From assembly GCF_024124745.1 (NCBI RefSeq), contig NZ_JAMXRU010000006.1, positions 1 through 64,000 of the forward strand: a DNA stretch of 64,000 bases, written 5' to 3'. The translations under genes and the position numbers were made by a program. This document shows positions 9,801-17,205 of the stretch, piece by piece. Under the pieces are notes generated by a model. That model worked only from the letters and a program-made list of their open reading frames with translations, searched no databases and was not told the DNA's origin. Position 1 is the stretch's first letter. Each line of letters starts with the position of its first letter. This DNA is from Aeromicrobium sp. CnD17-E. GTDB taxonomy: Bacteria > Actinomycetota > Actinomycetes > Propionibacteriales > Nocardioidaceae.

Positions 9801-10695
9801 ACGCCTGCCAGAACTGGGCGAAGTTCATGGTCTCGGCGGCCTTGATGGACGGCACGAGGAGCTGGCGCTCGCCCTTGGCGTTCTTCGTGTCGATCGCGAG
9901 GCCGAAGTTGACGTGCTCGGGCTTCAGCTGGACCGGCTTGCCCTTCTCGTCGGTGTCGTAGCCGGTGTTCATCTCCGGCATCGCCGTGAGGGCCTTCACG
10001 ACGGCGTAGCCGATGAGGTGGGTGAACGACACCTTGCCGCCGCGAGCGCGGGCGAGGTGGTTGTTGATGACGATGCGGTTGTCGAACAGCAGCTTGACCG
10101 GCACCGAGCGCACGCTCGTGGCGGTGGGGACCTCGAGGCTGGCGTCCATGTTGGCAGCGGTGCGCGCGGGGGCGCCCTTGAGCGGCACGCGCTCGACCTC
10201 GCCCGGACCCGAGGGCTGGGGCGCGGCCGACGTCGACTTCGGGTCGGTGGAGCGCGGCGCGGGACGAGCCGCCTGCGGCTTCTTCTCCGGGGCCTTGCTC
10301 TGCGCGGGCTTCGCGGGCGCGGGCTCGGCCTTCTTCGGCGCGGCCTGCTGCGCGGGGGCCGCCTTGGCAGCAGGTGCCGGTGCGGCAGGCTCCGGCTTCT
10401 TCTCCGGGGTCTTCGCGGGGGCGGCCTCGGGCTTCTCGGCGACCTTGGCGGCTGCCGGCCCAGTGCCGTTCGTGGACGTGCCGTTCGCGGACGTGCCGTT
10501 GCGCGCAGCCCCGTTCGTGGAGGGGGCGGTGCCGTTGCCCCGCAGGAGCGCCGCGCCGTCACCCTCCTCGAAGAACGTCACCCAGGTCGGGTCGAGGGAG
10601 GCGGGGTCCGCCTTGTACTGGTCGTACATCTCCTCGACGAGCCACTGGTTCGTCCCGAAGTCGGGGGTTGACGGGTCATGTGAGGACTCGGCCAC
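6841..10695 (-). CDS. kgd: Multifunctional 2-oxoglutarate dehydrogenase/decarboxylase E1-E2 (Kgd)
   Basis: TCA-cycle enzyme converting 2-oxoglutarate to succinyl-CoA or succinate semialdehyde in the actinobacterial ODH complex. The 1284-residue protein has an N-terminal helix that captures partners (VEEMYDQYKADPASLDP), a Pro/Ala/Lys-rich linker at about 50-125, an acyltransferase catalytic domain at about 130-365, and a thiamine-diphosphate E1 domain to the end. The ThDP motif starts GDAAFAGQG and ends in the Asn pair of VIVNNQVGF. GTG 10695 is chosen because the partner-binding helix then begins about 18 residues in, as in homologues, with GGAAGAGG upstream; the open frame extends further but into unrelated sequence. 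The linker is unusually rich in NGT/TNG near residues 55-75. Confidence 0.95.
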   Translation of the reverse strand: MAESSHDPSTPDFGTNQWLVEEMYDQYKADPASLDPTWVTFFEEGDGAALLRGNGTAPSTNGAARNGTSANGTSTNGTGPAAAKVAEKPEAAPAKTPEKKPEPAAPAPAAKAAPAQQAAPKKAEPAPAKPAQSKAPEKKPQAARPAPRSTDPKSTSAAPQPSGPGEVERVPLKGAPARTAANMDASLEVPTATSVRSVPVKLLFDNRIVINNHLARARGGKVSFTHLIGYAVVKALTAMPEMNTGYDTDEKGKPVQLKPEHVNFGLAIDTKNAKGERQLLVPSIKAAETMNFAQFWQAYEAMVKKARDGKLEVSDFQGTTASLTNPGGIGTNHSVPRLMKGQGVIVGVGSMEYPPEFQGASEHTIAHLAVSKMMTLTSTYDHRVIQGAQSGEFLRRIHQLLLGEEGFYDEIFQALRIPYEPIRWAQDIAVSHDDEVHRQARVLELIHAFRVRGHLMADTNPLEYRQRSHPDLDTASHGLTLWDLDREFATGSFASGTGKRFMKLREILGVLRDSYCRSIGLEYMHIQDPGERQWLQDRIEVGHTKPPREEQLRILLKLNQAEAFETFLQTKFVGQKRFSLEGGETTIPLLDEICEEAAADGLEEVCIGMAHRGRLNVLVNIAGKSAGTVFREFEGNIDPRTVQGSGDVKYHLGVEGEFRSEHGDTIKVSVAANPSHLEVVDPVLEGITRAKQDRLNRGAEFPVLPVLVHGDAAFAGQGVVAETLNLSQLRGYRTGGTIHVIVNNQVGFTTSPSSSRSSTYCTDVARMVQAPILHVNGDDPEACIRVADLAYEYRKTFNKDVVIDLVCYRRRGHNEGDDPSFTQPLMYDTINAKKSVRKLYTEALVGRGDITIEEAEAALADYQSQLERNFADVKEATSSDADYTRTPDYPEKPEQEGALETAVSPEVMKAVSSAYTSVPDGFTVHPKVLPQLQRRAQSIETGPIDWGTGEIIAFGSLLLEGRPVRLAGQDSRRGTFSSRFATIIDRNNGSEWTPLSHVGDEQATFYIYDSLLSEYAALGFEYGYSVARPEALTLWEAQFGDFVNGAQSVIDEYISSGETKWGQKSGVVLLLPHGYEGQGPDHSSARIERFLQLAANDEMTIAQPSTSASYFHLLRRHTLEGQHRPLIVFTPKQLLRRKSAASQPDEFTSGQWRPVIGDDSVDAEKVDTVLLCSGRIAHDLFDERAKREGDDPTTAIVRLEQLYPRPVEQIKTELARFSGVKNVRWVQDEPANQGPWPDAALHYPDAVASGALTLVSRPASSTTAVGSKSRHDAEQRELMDAAFA

Positions 10696-10900
10696 GGCCT
10701 CGATCGCCTCTTCCGGTTGGTTCCCTGCGCACTTGGACACGGTGCGACTCAAGACTAGCGCGCTGACCCGGACGCTCGACGTCCGGTTCGCCCTGCCTGG
10801 AGCCGTGTCTCCCACCGTCCCACGGGGTGATCCTCGTCGCAGCGCGATCGCGTCGATCGGGGTGGTCGAGCGTGCGCGGTGGAGCGGGGGCGCGGCAGCC

Positions 10901-11965
10901 TCACGCGACGGTGACGACGACGTCCGACAGGCCGTGGAAGGCGGCGAGCGCCGCGCCCTCGTGGTCGAGCGAGGACCGGTGGCGGCGGGAGAGAGCGGCG
11001 TCGGTGTGCACGACGACGGTGAGGGTGCCGGCGCGCACGCAGCGGCTCCAGTGGCCGGAGAGTCGTCCGTCGAGCACCAGGAGACCCGCCCCGGACATCG
11101 TCGCGGTGTACCGCGCGCCGACCTCCGCGCGGAGCTCGGCGTCGCGCGCGTAGGAGACGAACTCGTCGAACTGCGAGAGCAGCAGCACGGCGGGCACGTC
11201 GGCGCGGGAGTCGCGCAGCTCGTCCAGCGGGTGCTGCGACCAGAGCCGTCGGCCCTCGAGCTCGACCTCGTGCAGCCCGGCGTCGGCGACCGCTCGACGA
11301 GCCTGGGTGAGGGTGAGGCTCGACCACCACGCCAGGTCGGCCGGTGTGAAGGGGCCGTGCCCGCGGGCGTAGGTGGAGGCGAGCCACGCCCGGTCGGCGT
11401 CGACGCCCGCCGTGCTGGGCGCGAGCCCGAGGGGCTGGTAGCGGTGCGGACCGCCGGGGTCACGGCCTCCGGCCACCTCGCCACGGAGCTCGGCGGCCAT
11501 GACGACGTGGGCCAGGAGGTCGCCGCCGAACGGCGTTCCTGCGTCGTCCAGGCGGGCGGCGACGTCGTCGCGGGTGCACCCCGGAGCGTCGCGGACCGCC
11601 TCCACGACCACCTCGCTGGCCTTGGCCAGAGCCGACTCCTCGAGGCCTTGGCGCCGGACGTGGGGCAGCAGCTGGCCCATGACGCGGTCGCTGGTCGCGG
11701 CGACCACACGAGGGAGGTCGTCGACGTGCACGTGGTGCCAGGTGGTGCGCAGGACGTGCGTCCGGACGACCCCGCCGGCGCGGAGCGCGTCGAGGACGCC
11801 GGCGAGGGGAGGGGTGCCGCAGCGGCGGGCGATGCTCCACGGCACCGTGGTGTGCTCCTGGGACTGCACCGCCCCGAGGTGGCGGACCACCGCCGTGGCG
11901 TCGGCGAGCGGCGTGCCTGCGAGACGCTGGGACCGCAGCCGGTACGGCGCGAGTGACTGGTGCAC
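10901..11965 (-). CDS. Winged-helix DNA-binding domain protein (HTH_42 / AlkX type)
   Basis: A 354-residue protein matching the winged helix DNA-binding domain family (formerly DUF1006), some members of which are DNA glycosylases acting on crosslinks or alkylated bases. Signature segments are LRSQRLAGTPL, GAVQSQEHTTVPWSIARR, RTHVLRTTWHHV and LLSQFDEFV. Family members use a QxQ motif in the active site; here VQSQ (about residues 31-34) fits this. GTG 11965 starts at the family's usual N-terminus (HQSLAPYRLRSQRLAG). It stands alone, downstream of an unknown small gene and upstream of kgd, with a 205-bp gap before kgd that probably contains the kgd promoter. Confidence 0.82.
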   Translation of the reverse strand: MHQSLAPYRLRSQRLAGTPLADATAVVRHLGAVQSQEHTTVPWSIARRCGTPPLAGVLDALRAGGVVRTHVLRTTWHHVHVDDLPRVVAATSDRVMGQLLPHVRRQGLEESALAKASEVVVEAVRDAPGCTRDDVAARLDDAGTPFGGDLLAHVVMAAELRGEVAGGRDPGGPHRYQPLGLAPSTAGVDADRAWLASTYARGHGPFTPADLAWWSSLTLTQARRAVADAGLHEVELEGRRLWSQHPLDELRDSRADVPAVLLLSQFDEFVSYARDAELRAEVGARYTATMSGAGLLVLDGRLSGHWSRCVRAGTLTVVVHTDAALSRRHRSSLDHEGAALAAFHGLSDVVVTVA

Positions 11966-11980
11966 CCGATGATGCTCCCA

Positions 11981-12014
11981 CCCTGCACGGACAGGACCGC
12001 TCGTCCGTGCAGGG
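11981..12014 (-). terminator. Hairpin terminator
   Basis: Perfect 12-bp stem (11981-11992 with 12003-12014) and a 10-base loop, just after the stop of the minus-strand gene at 12037-12363 and before the start of the winged-helix gene. Confidence 0.65.
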
Positions 12015-12036
12015 TGCCTCGCCGGCGACCGCAGTC

Positions 12037-12363
12037 TCAGGAACCGAGCGCGTCCTGCAGCGTCTGCGCCACCTTTCCCGCGGCCTTGACGTTCTTGCGG
12101 CCGTCGAGGAGGGCCTTGGGCTTGTCGTCGAAGCCTCCGGCGGTGATCTCGACGGACGCCCCGGCGTCGGTGGAGGTCACCGTCGCGACGTACTCGTGGC
12201 CCCACGAGAACGCCGTCTTGCCGCTGGTGAAGCCGACGGTGCGCGACGCGTCGTCGCGGGCGACCTCGGTGAAGGGCGGCGCGGACGCGAGCGCCGTGAG
12301 GGCGGCGAACGTCCGCTCGGCGTCCTGCGTGGTCGTGACGGTGGTGCTGCGCGGTGCGTGCAC
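12037..12363 (-). CDS. Hypothetical protein, 108 aa
   Basis: Not assignable to a named family by eye. The protein has no signal peptide, no membrane segment and no cysteine. It alternates strands and helices: a helix (TQDAERTFAALTAL), several strands (TVGFTSGKTAFSWGHEYVATVTS, SVEITAGGF), then a lysine-rich helix (RKNVKAAGKVAQTLQDAL). This pattern is compatible with a small SRPBCC-like or dodecin-like fold, which is only a suggestion. GTG 12363 is chosen because AGGAGGGG lies at ideal spacing upstream. It is transcribed away from the glutaminase gene. Confidence 0.75.
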   Translation of the reverse strand: MHAPRSTTVTTTQDAERTFAALTALASAPPFTEVARDDASRTVGFTSGKTAFSWGHEYVATVTSTDAGASVEITAGGFDDKPKALLDGRKNVKAAGKVAQTLQDALGS

Positions 12364-12472
12364 GGGATCCCCTCCTGGTCGACGACGAGGCCGCTCCCCG
12401 CCCGCCACCGACGCTAGGCCGAGCGGTCCGTCCGACGCCAGCGACCCGCCCGCTGCGTGGCAGCATCGGCGC

Positions 12473-13741
12473 ATGCGCACCCCGATCCCGGACTACCTCG
12501 CCCAGGTGCTCGACGAGTGCGGTGGCGACGACGGCGAGGTCGCCGACTACATCGCCGAGCTCGCGCAGGCCGACCCCGACCGGCTGGCGATCGCCGTGGC
12601 CACGCTCGACGGCGTGGTGGCCACGGCCGGCGACGCCGACGTCGCGTTCTCCATCCAGTCGATCTCCAAGCCGTTCACGTACGCGTTGGCCATCGCCGAC
12701 CAGGGCCTGGACGCCGTCGTCGAGAAGATCGACGTCGAGCCGTCGGGCGACGCGTTCAACGAGATCTCGCTGGAGCGTGGCTCGGGGCGTCCCCGCAACC
12801 CCATGATCAACGCGGGCGCGATCGCGGCGTACGCCCTGGTGGAGGGTCCTGGCTCCGACGAGCGCTTCGAGCGGGTGCGCTCCTTCTACTCCCGGCTCGC
12901 CGGGCGCGAGCTCGACGTCGACGAGGCGGTGTTCGAGTCCGAGCTCGGCACCGCCGACCGCAACATGGCGATCGCCTACATGCTGCGCACCGTCGGCACC
13001 CTCGACGGTGACCCGCCGGACGTCGTGCGCGGCTACACGCGCCAGTGCGCCGTGTCGGTCACCGTCCGCGACCTCGCACGCATGGCCGCGGTGCTCGCGG
13101 GGCAGGGCCGCGCGCCCGACGGGGAGCAGCTGCTCGAGCCGCAGGTGGCGCGCCAGGTTCTGAGCGTCATGGCCACCTGCGGCATGTACGACGCCGCCGG
13201 CGACTGGCTCACGACGGTCGGCATCCCGGCCAAGAGCGGCGTGGCCGGCGGGCTGATCGGCGTCCTGCCGGGCCAGGTCGGCATCGCCGTCTTCTCCCCG
13301 CGCCTCGACCGGCACGGCAACAGCGCGCGGGGCGTGCGCGTCTTCGAGCGGTTGTCGCGCGACATGGGGCTGCACCTCATGGAGGTCTCCGACGTCGCGC
13401 GCTCGGTGGTGCGGCGGGTCGAGCGCGGAGCGTCGCGCGTGGCGGTGCACGAGGTCGCCGGCGACCTGCGCTTCGTCGAGGCCGAGCGCGTGCTGCGCAG
13501 CCTCGAGGAGGAGCCGGAGGGAGAGGAGCCCGTGGTGCTCGACCTCGAGCGGGTGCACCGGGTCAACGACGTCGCGCGGCGCATGCTGCTGGAAGGAGTG
13601 CGCCGGCTGCACCTCGACGGGCACGACGTGCGTCTCGTCGACCCGTCCGCGGTGCTCGGCGGCGACGGGCAGGGGCCCGACGCGGGCGACGGCTACGTCC
13701 CCGAGGTGTTCGAGGACGCAGCCGCCGCCGTCGGTGAGTGA
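12473..13741 (+). CDS. glsA: Glutaminase A with C-terminal STAS domain
   Basis: Hydrolyses glutamine to glutamate and ammonia; serine-dependent beta-lactamase-like fold. The catalytic SxxK motif is S63-I-S-K66 in FSIQSISKPF; further family signatures are NPMINAGAI, the E/N-rich segment around DRNMAIAYMLR, and SGVAGG near residue 260. Residues about 310-420 form a STAS/anti-sigma-antagonist-like domain (VAGDLRFVEAERVLRSL, VVLDLERVHRVNDVARRML). A regulatory or multimerising role for this domain is inference. ATG 12473 gives the standard glutaminase N-terminus. It is monocistronic, diverging from the unknown gene at 12037 and converging on osmC. Confidence 0.93.
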   Translation: MRTPIPDYLAQVLDECGGDDGEVADYIAELAQADPDRLAIAVATLDGVVATAGDADVAFSIQSISKPFTYALAIADQGLDAVVEKIDVEPSGDAFNEISLERGSGRPRNPMINAGAIAAYALVEGPGSDERFERVRSFYSRLAGRELDVDEAVFESELGTADRNMAIAYMLRTVGTLDGDPPDVVRGYTRQCAVSVTVRDLARMAAVLAGQGRAPDGEQLLEPQVARQVLSVMATCGMYDAAGDWLTTVGIPAKSGVAGGLIGVLPGQVGIAVFSPRLDRHGNSARGVRVFERLSRDMGLHLMEVSDVARSVVRRVERGASRVAVHEVAGDLRFVEAERVLRSLEEEPEGEEPVVLDLERVHRVNDVARRMLLEGVRRLHLDGHDVRLVDPSAVLGGDGQGPDAGDGYVPEVFEDAAAAVGE

Positions 13742-13747
13742 GCGGGC

Positions 13748-14194
13748 TCAGCTCTCCAGCGTCGCGTCGAGGGTGATCTGGTCGACCGAGGCGAGCGCCT
13801 TGCTGAGCGGGCAGCCGGTCTTCGCCTCCTCGGCAGCCTGCTGGAAGGTGGCGTCGTCGACGCCCTCGACCTCGCCGCGCACGGTCAGCGCGATCGTGTG
13901 GATCTTGAAGCCGCCGTCGGCGTCGTCCTTGCCGAGCGAGACGTCGGCCTTCGTCTCGATGGAGCGGACCGTGCCGCCGTTCTTCTCGAGGACGGCGGTC
14001 AGCTGCATCGTGTAGCAGGCGGAGTGTGCCGCGCCGAGGAGCTCCTCGGGGTTGGTCACGCCACCGCCGTCCTCGGACGAGCGCTTGGGGAAGGACATCT
14101 CGAACGTGCCGAGGCCGGAGCTGGTGAGCTCGACCTGACCGGTTCCGTCCTCGAAGCCGCCGTCCCAGGCGGTGCGAGCAGTGCGAGTGGGCAT
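13748..14194 (-). CDS. OsmC/Ohr family peroxiredoxin
   Basis: Thiol-dependent peroxidase (148 aa) reducing organic or inorganic hydroperoxides. The two redox cysteines are C60 (in AAHSACYTMQL) and C128 (in KTGCPLSKAL). The sequence is of the OsmC type (starting TRTARTAWDGGFEDGTG) rather than Ohr. ATG 14194 is the family's normal start, preceded on the minus strand by a purine-rich stretch. It converges on the glutaminase gene with a 6-bp gap. Confidence 0.93.
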   Translation of the reverse strand: MPTRTARTAWDGGFEDGTGQVELTSSGLGTFEMSFPKRSSEDGGGVTNPEELLGAAHSACYTMQLTAVLEKNGGTVRSIETKADVSLGKDDADGGFKIHTIALTVRGEVEGVDDATFQQAAEEAKTGCPLSKALASVDQITLDATLES

Positions 14195-14282
14195 GGTGTC
14201 TCCTGCCGGTGGGTGGGATGTGTACCACCGACGCTACGAGCGTGAGGAGGTCCCGCAACCTGATTCGTGCGGCGGGGCCACC

Positions 14283-15335
14283 TCAGTCGAGCGTGAGGTC
14301 CTTGAACCAGGAGTCGGTCACGTAGTCGGTCTCCCAGCCCATCGACAGGTAGAGCTGGTCGGCCGACGTGGGGGAGTCGGCGTCGACCTCCAGGCCGACG
14401 CGGTTGCGGCCGCGTCGGGCGGCGTCGCTGATGACCGCGGCGAGGAGGGACTTCGCGACACCTCGTCCGCGGGCGTGCCGGTTGACGCCGATGTACTCGA
14501 CGTAGGTGCCCTCCGGTCCGCCGTGCTTGCCGGGGAGCACGGAGCACACGACCGTGCCCGCCGGCACCTGCTCGCCCCCTCCTTCGGCGCTGTCGTCGGT
14601 GACGTACGCCAGCCACCACTGGTCCCAGCGGTGCCCGGGCTCCTCGCGCATGCGCTGCACGAACTCGGGGAAGGACTCGCGGTAGTTGTTGAAGTGGTCC
14701 TCGAAGGACGTCTCGAGCATGTGGTGCACCGTCTGCAGGTCCGACGCGACCGGGAACCCGTTCTCGTGCTTCTCGACCGTGCGTACGAGCACGCCCTCGC
14801 GGGGCTCGAGGTCGGCGTCGCCGTCGCTCACGGGCCGCTCCATGTGCAGCCACGTGCGCCGCTTGGCGTAGCCGGCGTGCTCGAGCCAGCCGGCCTGGCG
14901 GGTGTCGTCGGCGAAGGGGCTCTCGTCGAGGCGGGTCGCGTCGATGCCGCGGATGCGCGCCATGAGGACCGCCACCTCCTCCGCCCACGCGTAGAGCACG
15001 CGGGCGATCTCGTCGACCTCGGCGACGTCGCGGTCGAAGTAGCCCCACACGAGGGCCCGTCCCGCCGCGCGGTCGTGGACGGTGATCCAGGCGACGGGCA
15101 CGTCGTCGTCGCCGACGGCCACGAGCTGACGTCGCGTCCACGACGCCTGCCCAGCCACCTCGTTCTCGATGCCGGCGGGGTCGACGTGCGCCTCGCCCGT
15201 GCCCTGCAGCTCGTCGAGGTGGCGCAGGCGCACGAGGGCGTCGACGTCACCGTAGGTAGGGACGCGCGCGGTCCAGGGGCCGGGCAGGTCGGGGACGTCG
15301 ATCTCGGTCGGGGCGGTCTCGTCTGCTGGGCTCAT
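14283..15335 (-). CDS. Double GNAT-fold N-acetyltransferase
   Basis: A 350-residue protein with two GCN5-like acetyltransferase halves. The N-terminal half (about 1-170) is divergent. The C-terminal half carries the acetyl-CoA loop GVNRHARGRGVAKSLLAAV (R/Q-x2-G-x-G/A type) followed by RNRVGLEVDADSPTSADQLY and YLSMGWETDY. This two-domain arrangement resembles mycothiol synthase-like and antibiotic acetyltransferase-like proteins; the substrate cannot be assigned. ATG 15335 is used because upstream codons enter the repeat-rich non-coding region. Confidence 0.82.
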   Translation of the reverse strand: MSPADETAPTEIDVPDLPGPWTARVPTYGDVDALVRLRHLDELQGTGEAHVDPAGIENEVAGQASWTRRQLVAVGDDDVPVAWITVHDRAAGRALVWGYFDRDVAEVDEIARVLYAWAEEVAVLMARIRGIDATRLDESPFADDTRQAGWLEHAGYAKRRTWLHMERPVSDGDADLEPREGVLVRTVEKHENGFPVASDLQTVHHMLETSFEDHFNNYRESFPEFVQRMREEPGHRWDQWWLAYVTDDSAEGGGEQVPAGTVVCSVLPGKHGGPEGTYVEYIGVNRHARGRGVAKSLLAAVISDAARRGRNRVGLEVDADSPTSADQLYLSMGWETDYVTDSWFKDLTLD

Positions 15336-15404
15336 CGGGTCACGAGTCTCCCACCTCCGCCGTCTCGCGCGCGTCGGCCCTGGTGGAGGTGGGGGTCTTG
15401 GGCT

Positions 15405-15559
15405 GCTGGTGGGGTGGCTGCGGGGCGCTGGTCGTGCTGGTGCGGTGCCTGCGGGGCTCTCGTCCTGCTGGTGCGGTGCCTGCGGGGCGCTCGCGTTGCT
15501 GGTGCATCGCCGCAGGAGACTTGTGGTTGCTGGTGCGCTGCCTCGGCTGACGCTGTGTG
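15405..15559. repeat. Tandem array of five 31-bp units, left arm
   Basis: Five consecutive 31-bp units begin at 15405, 15436, 15467, 15498 and 15529. Each opens with GCTGGTG and most continue CG(C/G)TGCCT(C/G)GG before a variable 9-10-bp tail. A more decayed copy precedes at about 15374. Confidence 0.8.
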
Positions 15560-15693
15560 TGGTCTCCGACAGGGGCCTCGACCGGCAGCGGGCCTGGGCC
15601 TGGCTTCGGGTCTCGGGGTCTGGCCTGGGTCCGCCCTCGACGCACGATTCTTCGTTTCTGCGTTCTTGATCCACCGCTCTGCGTTCGCGCGTC

Positions 15694-15749
15694 CTATCGG
15701 TGGATCTGCAACCGCAGGAACCGTTCTGCGGTTGCAGATCCACCGATAG
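15694..15749. repeat. Central perfect hairpin, 24-bp arms
   Basis: Arms 15694-15717 and 15726-15749 are exact reverse complements over 24 bp with an 8-base loop (GAACCGTT). The arm begins CTATCGGTGGATCTGC. It lies at the exact centre of the larger inverted repeat. Confidence 0.92.
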
Positions 15750-15925
15750 CGGGCTGCCGGCGTGTCAGTCTCTGCGTTCGCGTACCCGAGCTCGAGCGCT
15801 TCTGCGTTCACGAGGGGATCCCGTCGCGAACGCAGAATCTTGCGCCCACTCCGTGCCCAAGCCACAGCCCGAGACCCCAGACCAGCGCCGTCGCCAGCCG
15901 CCCGGTCGAGGCCCTTTCGGAGGCC

Positions 15926-16050
15926 ACCCCAACGCCAGCCGAGGCAGCGCACCAGCAGGTGGAGACCCCCTGCGGCAGCGCACCACCGAACCCAGACCCC
16001 CTGCGGCAGCGCAGCGGCAAGATCAGACCTCCCGCAGGCAGCGCACCGGC
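15926..16050. repeat. Tandem array of four 31/32-bp units, right arm
   Basis: Units at 15926-15956, 15957-15987, 15988-16018 and 16019-16050 are reverse complements of the left-arm unit (GGCAGCGCACCAGC is the reverse of the left-arm core). The last unit is 32 bp. Confidence 0.78.
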
Positions 16051-16121
16051 ACCACACGCCACCCCACCCACGCCCCACGAGGCTCGTCACCGGGAGGACG
16101 CGACCGCCACGACGATCCCGC

Positions 16122-17138
16122 TCAGCGCCAGCCCAGCTCCGGCGCGACGTGCTTCAGGATGCTCTCGACGACGTGGGCGTTGTACTCGACACCGAGCTGG
16201 TTGGGGACGGTGAGGAGGAGGGTGTCGGCGGCCGCGACGGCGGTGTCCTCGCGCAGCTGCTCGACGAGCTGGTCGGGCTCGGCCGCGTAGGTGCGGCCGA
16301 AGCGGGCGCGGCCGCCCTCGAGGAAGCCGACCTGGTCGTCGCCGCCCGAGCCGCCGAAGTAGGCGCGGTCGCGGTCGTCGACGAGGGCGAAGATGCTGCG
16401 GCTGACGGACACGCGCGGCTCGCGCTCGTGGCCGGCGGCCTTCCACGCGTCGCGGAAGCGCTGGATCTGCTCGGCCTGGAGCTCGTGGAACGGGACGCCG
16501 GTGTCCTCGGTGAGCAGGGTGGAGCTCATGAGGTTCATGCCCTGCTCCGCGGTCCACTCCGCGGTGGCGCGGGTGCCGGCGCCCCACCAGATGCGGTCAC
16601 GCAGCCCGGGGGAGTGCGGCTCGAGGCGCAGCCTGCCCGGCGGGTTCGGGAACATCGGTCGCGGGTTCGGCTCCGCGAACCCTCGACCCTTCAGCACCTC
16701 GAGGAGCACCTGGGTGTGCTGGCGGGCGAGGTCGGCGTCGCTCTGGCCCTCGCTCGGGGCGTACCCGAAGTAGCGGTAGCCGTCGATCACCTGCTCCGGT
16801 GATCCGCGGCTGATGCCGAGCTGCAGCCGTCCGTCGCTGATGAGGTCGGCGGCGCCGGCGTCCTCGGCCATGTACAGGGGGTTCTCGTACCTCATGTCGA
16901 TCACGCCCGTGCCGATCTCGATGCGGCTGGTCCGGGCGCCCACCGCGGCCAGCAGCGGGAACGGCGACGCGAGCTGCTGCGCGAAGTGGTGCACGCGGTA
17001 GTACGCGCCGTCACCGCCGAGGTCCTCCACCGCCTCGGCGAGCTCGATCGACTGGTGCAGCACGTCCGAGGCGCTGCGGGTCGCCGAGTGCGGCGAGTCC
17101 GACCAGTGCCCGAACGACAGGAACCCGATGTTCTTCAT
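16122..17138 (-). CDS. LLM-class (luciferase-like) flavin-dependent oxidoreductase
   Basis: A 338-residue bacterial-luciferase-superfamily monooxygenase or reductase using FMN or F420. Landmarks: MKNIGFLSFGHWSDSP at the first strand, YRVHHFAQQLASPFPLLAA, RIEIGTGVIDMRYENPLYMAEDAGAAD, GRLQLGISRGSPEQV, and IWWGAGTRATAEWTAEQGMNL. These follow the MsnO8-like/alkanal monooxygenase alpha pattern. ATG 17138 begins directly with the first beta strand, as expected; the longer open frame upstream overlaps the divergent DUF952 gene. Substrate unknown. A single-gene unit downstream of nothing obvious; its 3' end abuts the large repeat. Confidence 0.88.
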   Translation of the reverse strand: MKNIGFLSFGHWSDSPHSATRSASDVLHQSIELAEAVEDLGGDGAYYRVHHFAQQLASPFPLLAAVGARTSRIEIGTGVIDMRYENPLYMAEDAGAADLISDGRLQLGISRGSPEQVIDGYRYFGYAPSEGQSDADLARQHTQVLLEVLKGRGFAEPNPRPMFPNPPGRLRLEPHSPGLRDRIWWGAGTRATAEWTAEQGMNLMSSTLLTEDTGVPFHELQAEQIQRFRDAWKAAGHEREPRVSVSRSIFALVDDRDRAYFGGSGGDDQVGFLEGGRARFGRTYAAEPDQLVEQLREDTAVAAADTLLLTVPNQLGVEYNAHVVESILKHVAPELGWR

Positions 17139-17205
17139 GTCTGCGTCAAGGCAACACGAGGGTGGCGCATTCCCGTCCTCAGGGTGTTCGTGGTCCCATG
17201 TCCCC

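Larger units (their letters stand above)
15374..16069. repeat. Large imperfect inverted repeat (about 0.7 kb) between genes
   Basis: The 15336-16121 gap (about 785 bp) contains no supportable gene. It folds as one long inverted repeat centred near 15721. Each arm runs outwards from the central hairpin as follows: copies of TCTGCGTTC; a block GGGCCTCGACCGG...GGTCTCGGG (left 15570-15640, reverse-complement partner near 15850-15915); then a tandem array of 31-bp units (left 15405-15559, right 15926-16050, opposite orientation). TCTGCGTTC occurs four times in one orientation and once inverted between 15650 and 15840, and 15801-15836 is itself a near-palindrome around GGGATCCC. The 31-bp period and frequent stops argue against coding. 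Origin unknown; see findings. Confidence 0.8.

Noticed and set aside
6562-10671. Very long open frame (about 1370 codons) on the plus strand opposite kgd
   Set aside because: It is antisense to the fully conserved kgd, has His/Arg/Val-rich composition typical of reverse frames in GC-rich genes, and shows no family motifs.
15405-16050. Tandem 31-bp units considered as a CRISPR array
   Set aside because: Units are contiguous with only a 9-10-bp variable part, no true spacers, opposite orientation on each arm, and no cas genes in the window.
15557-16213. Open frames inside the large inverted repeat
   Set aside because: They follow repeat units of 31 bp in shifting frames and share no motifs; composition is explained by the repeat.
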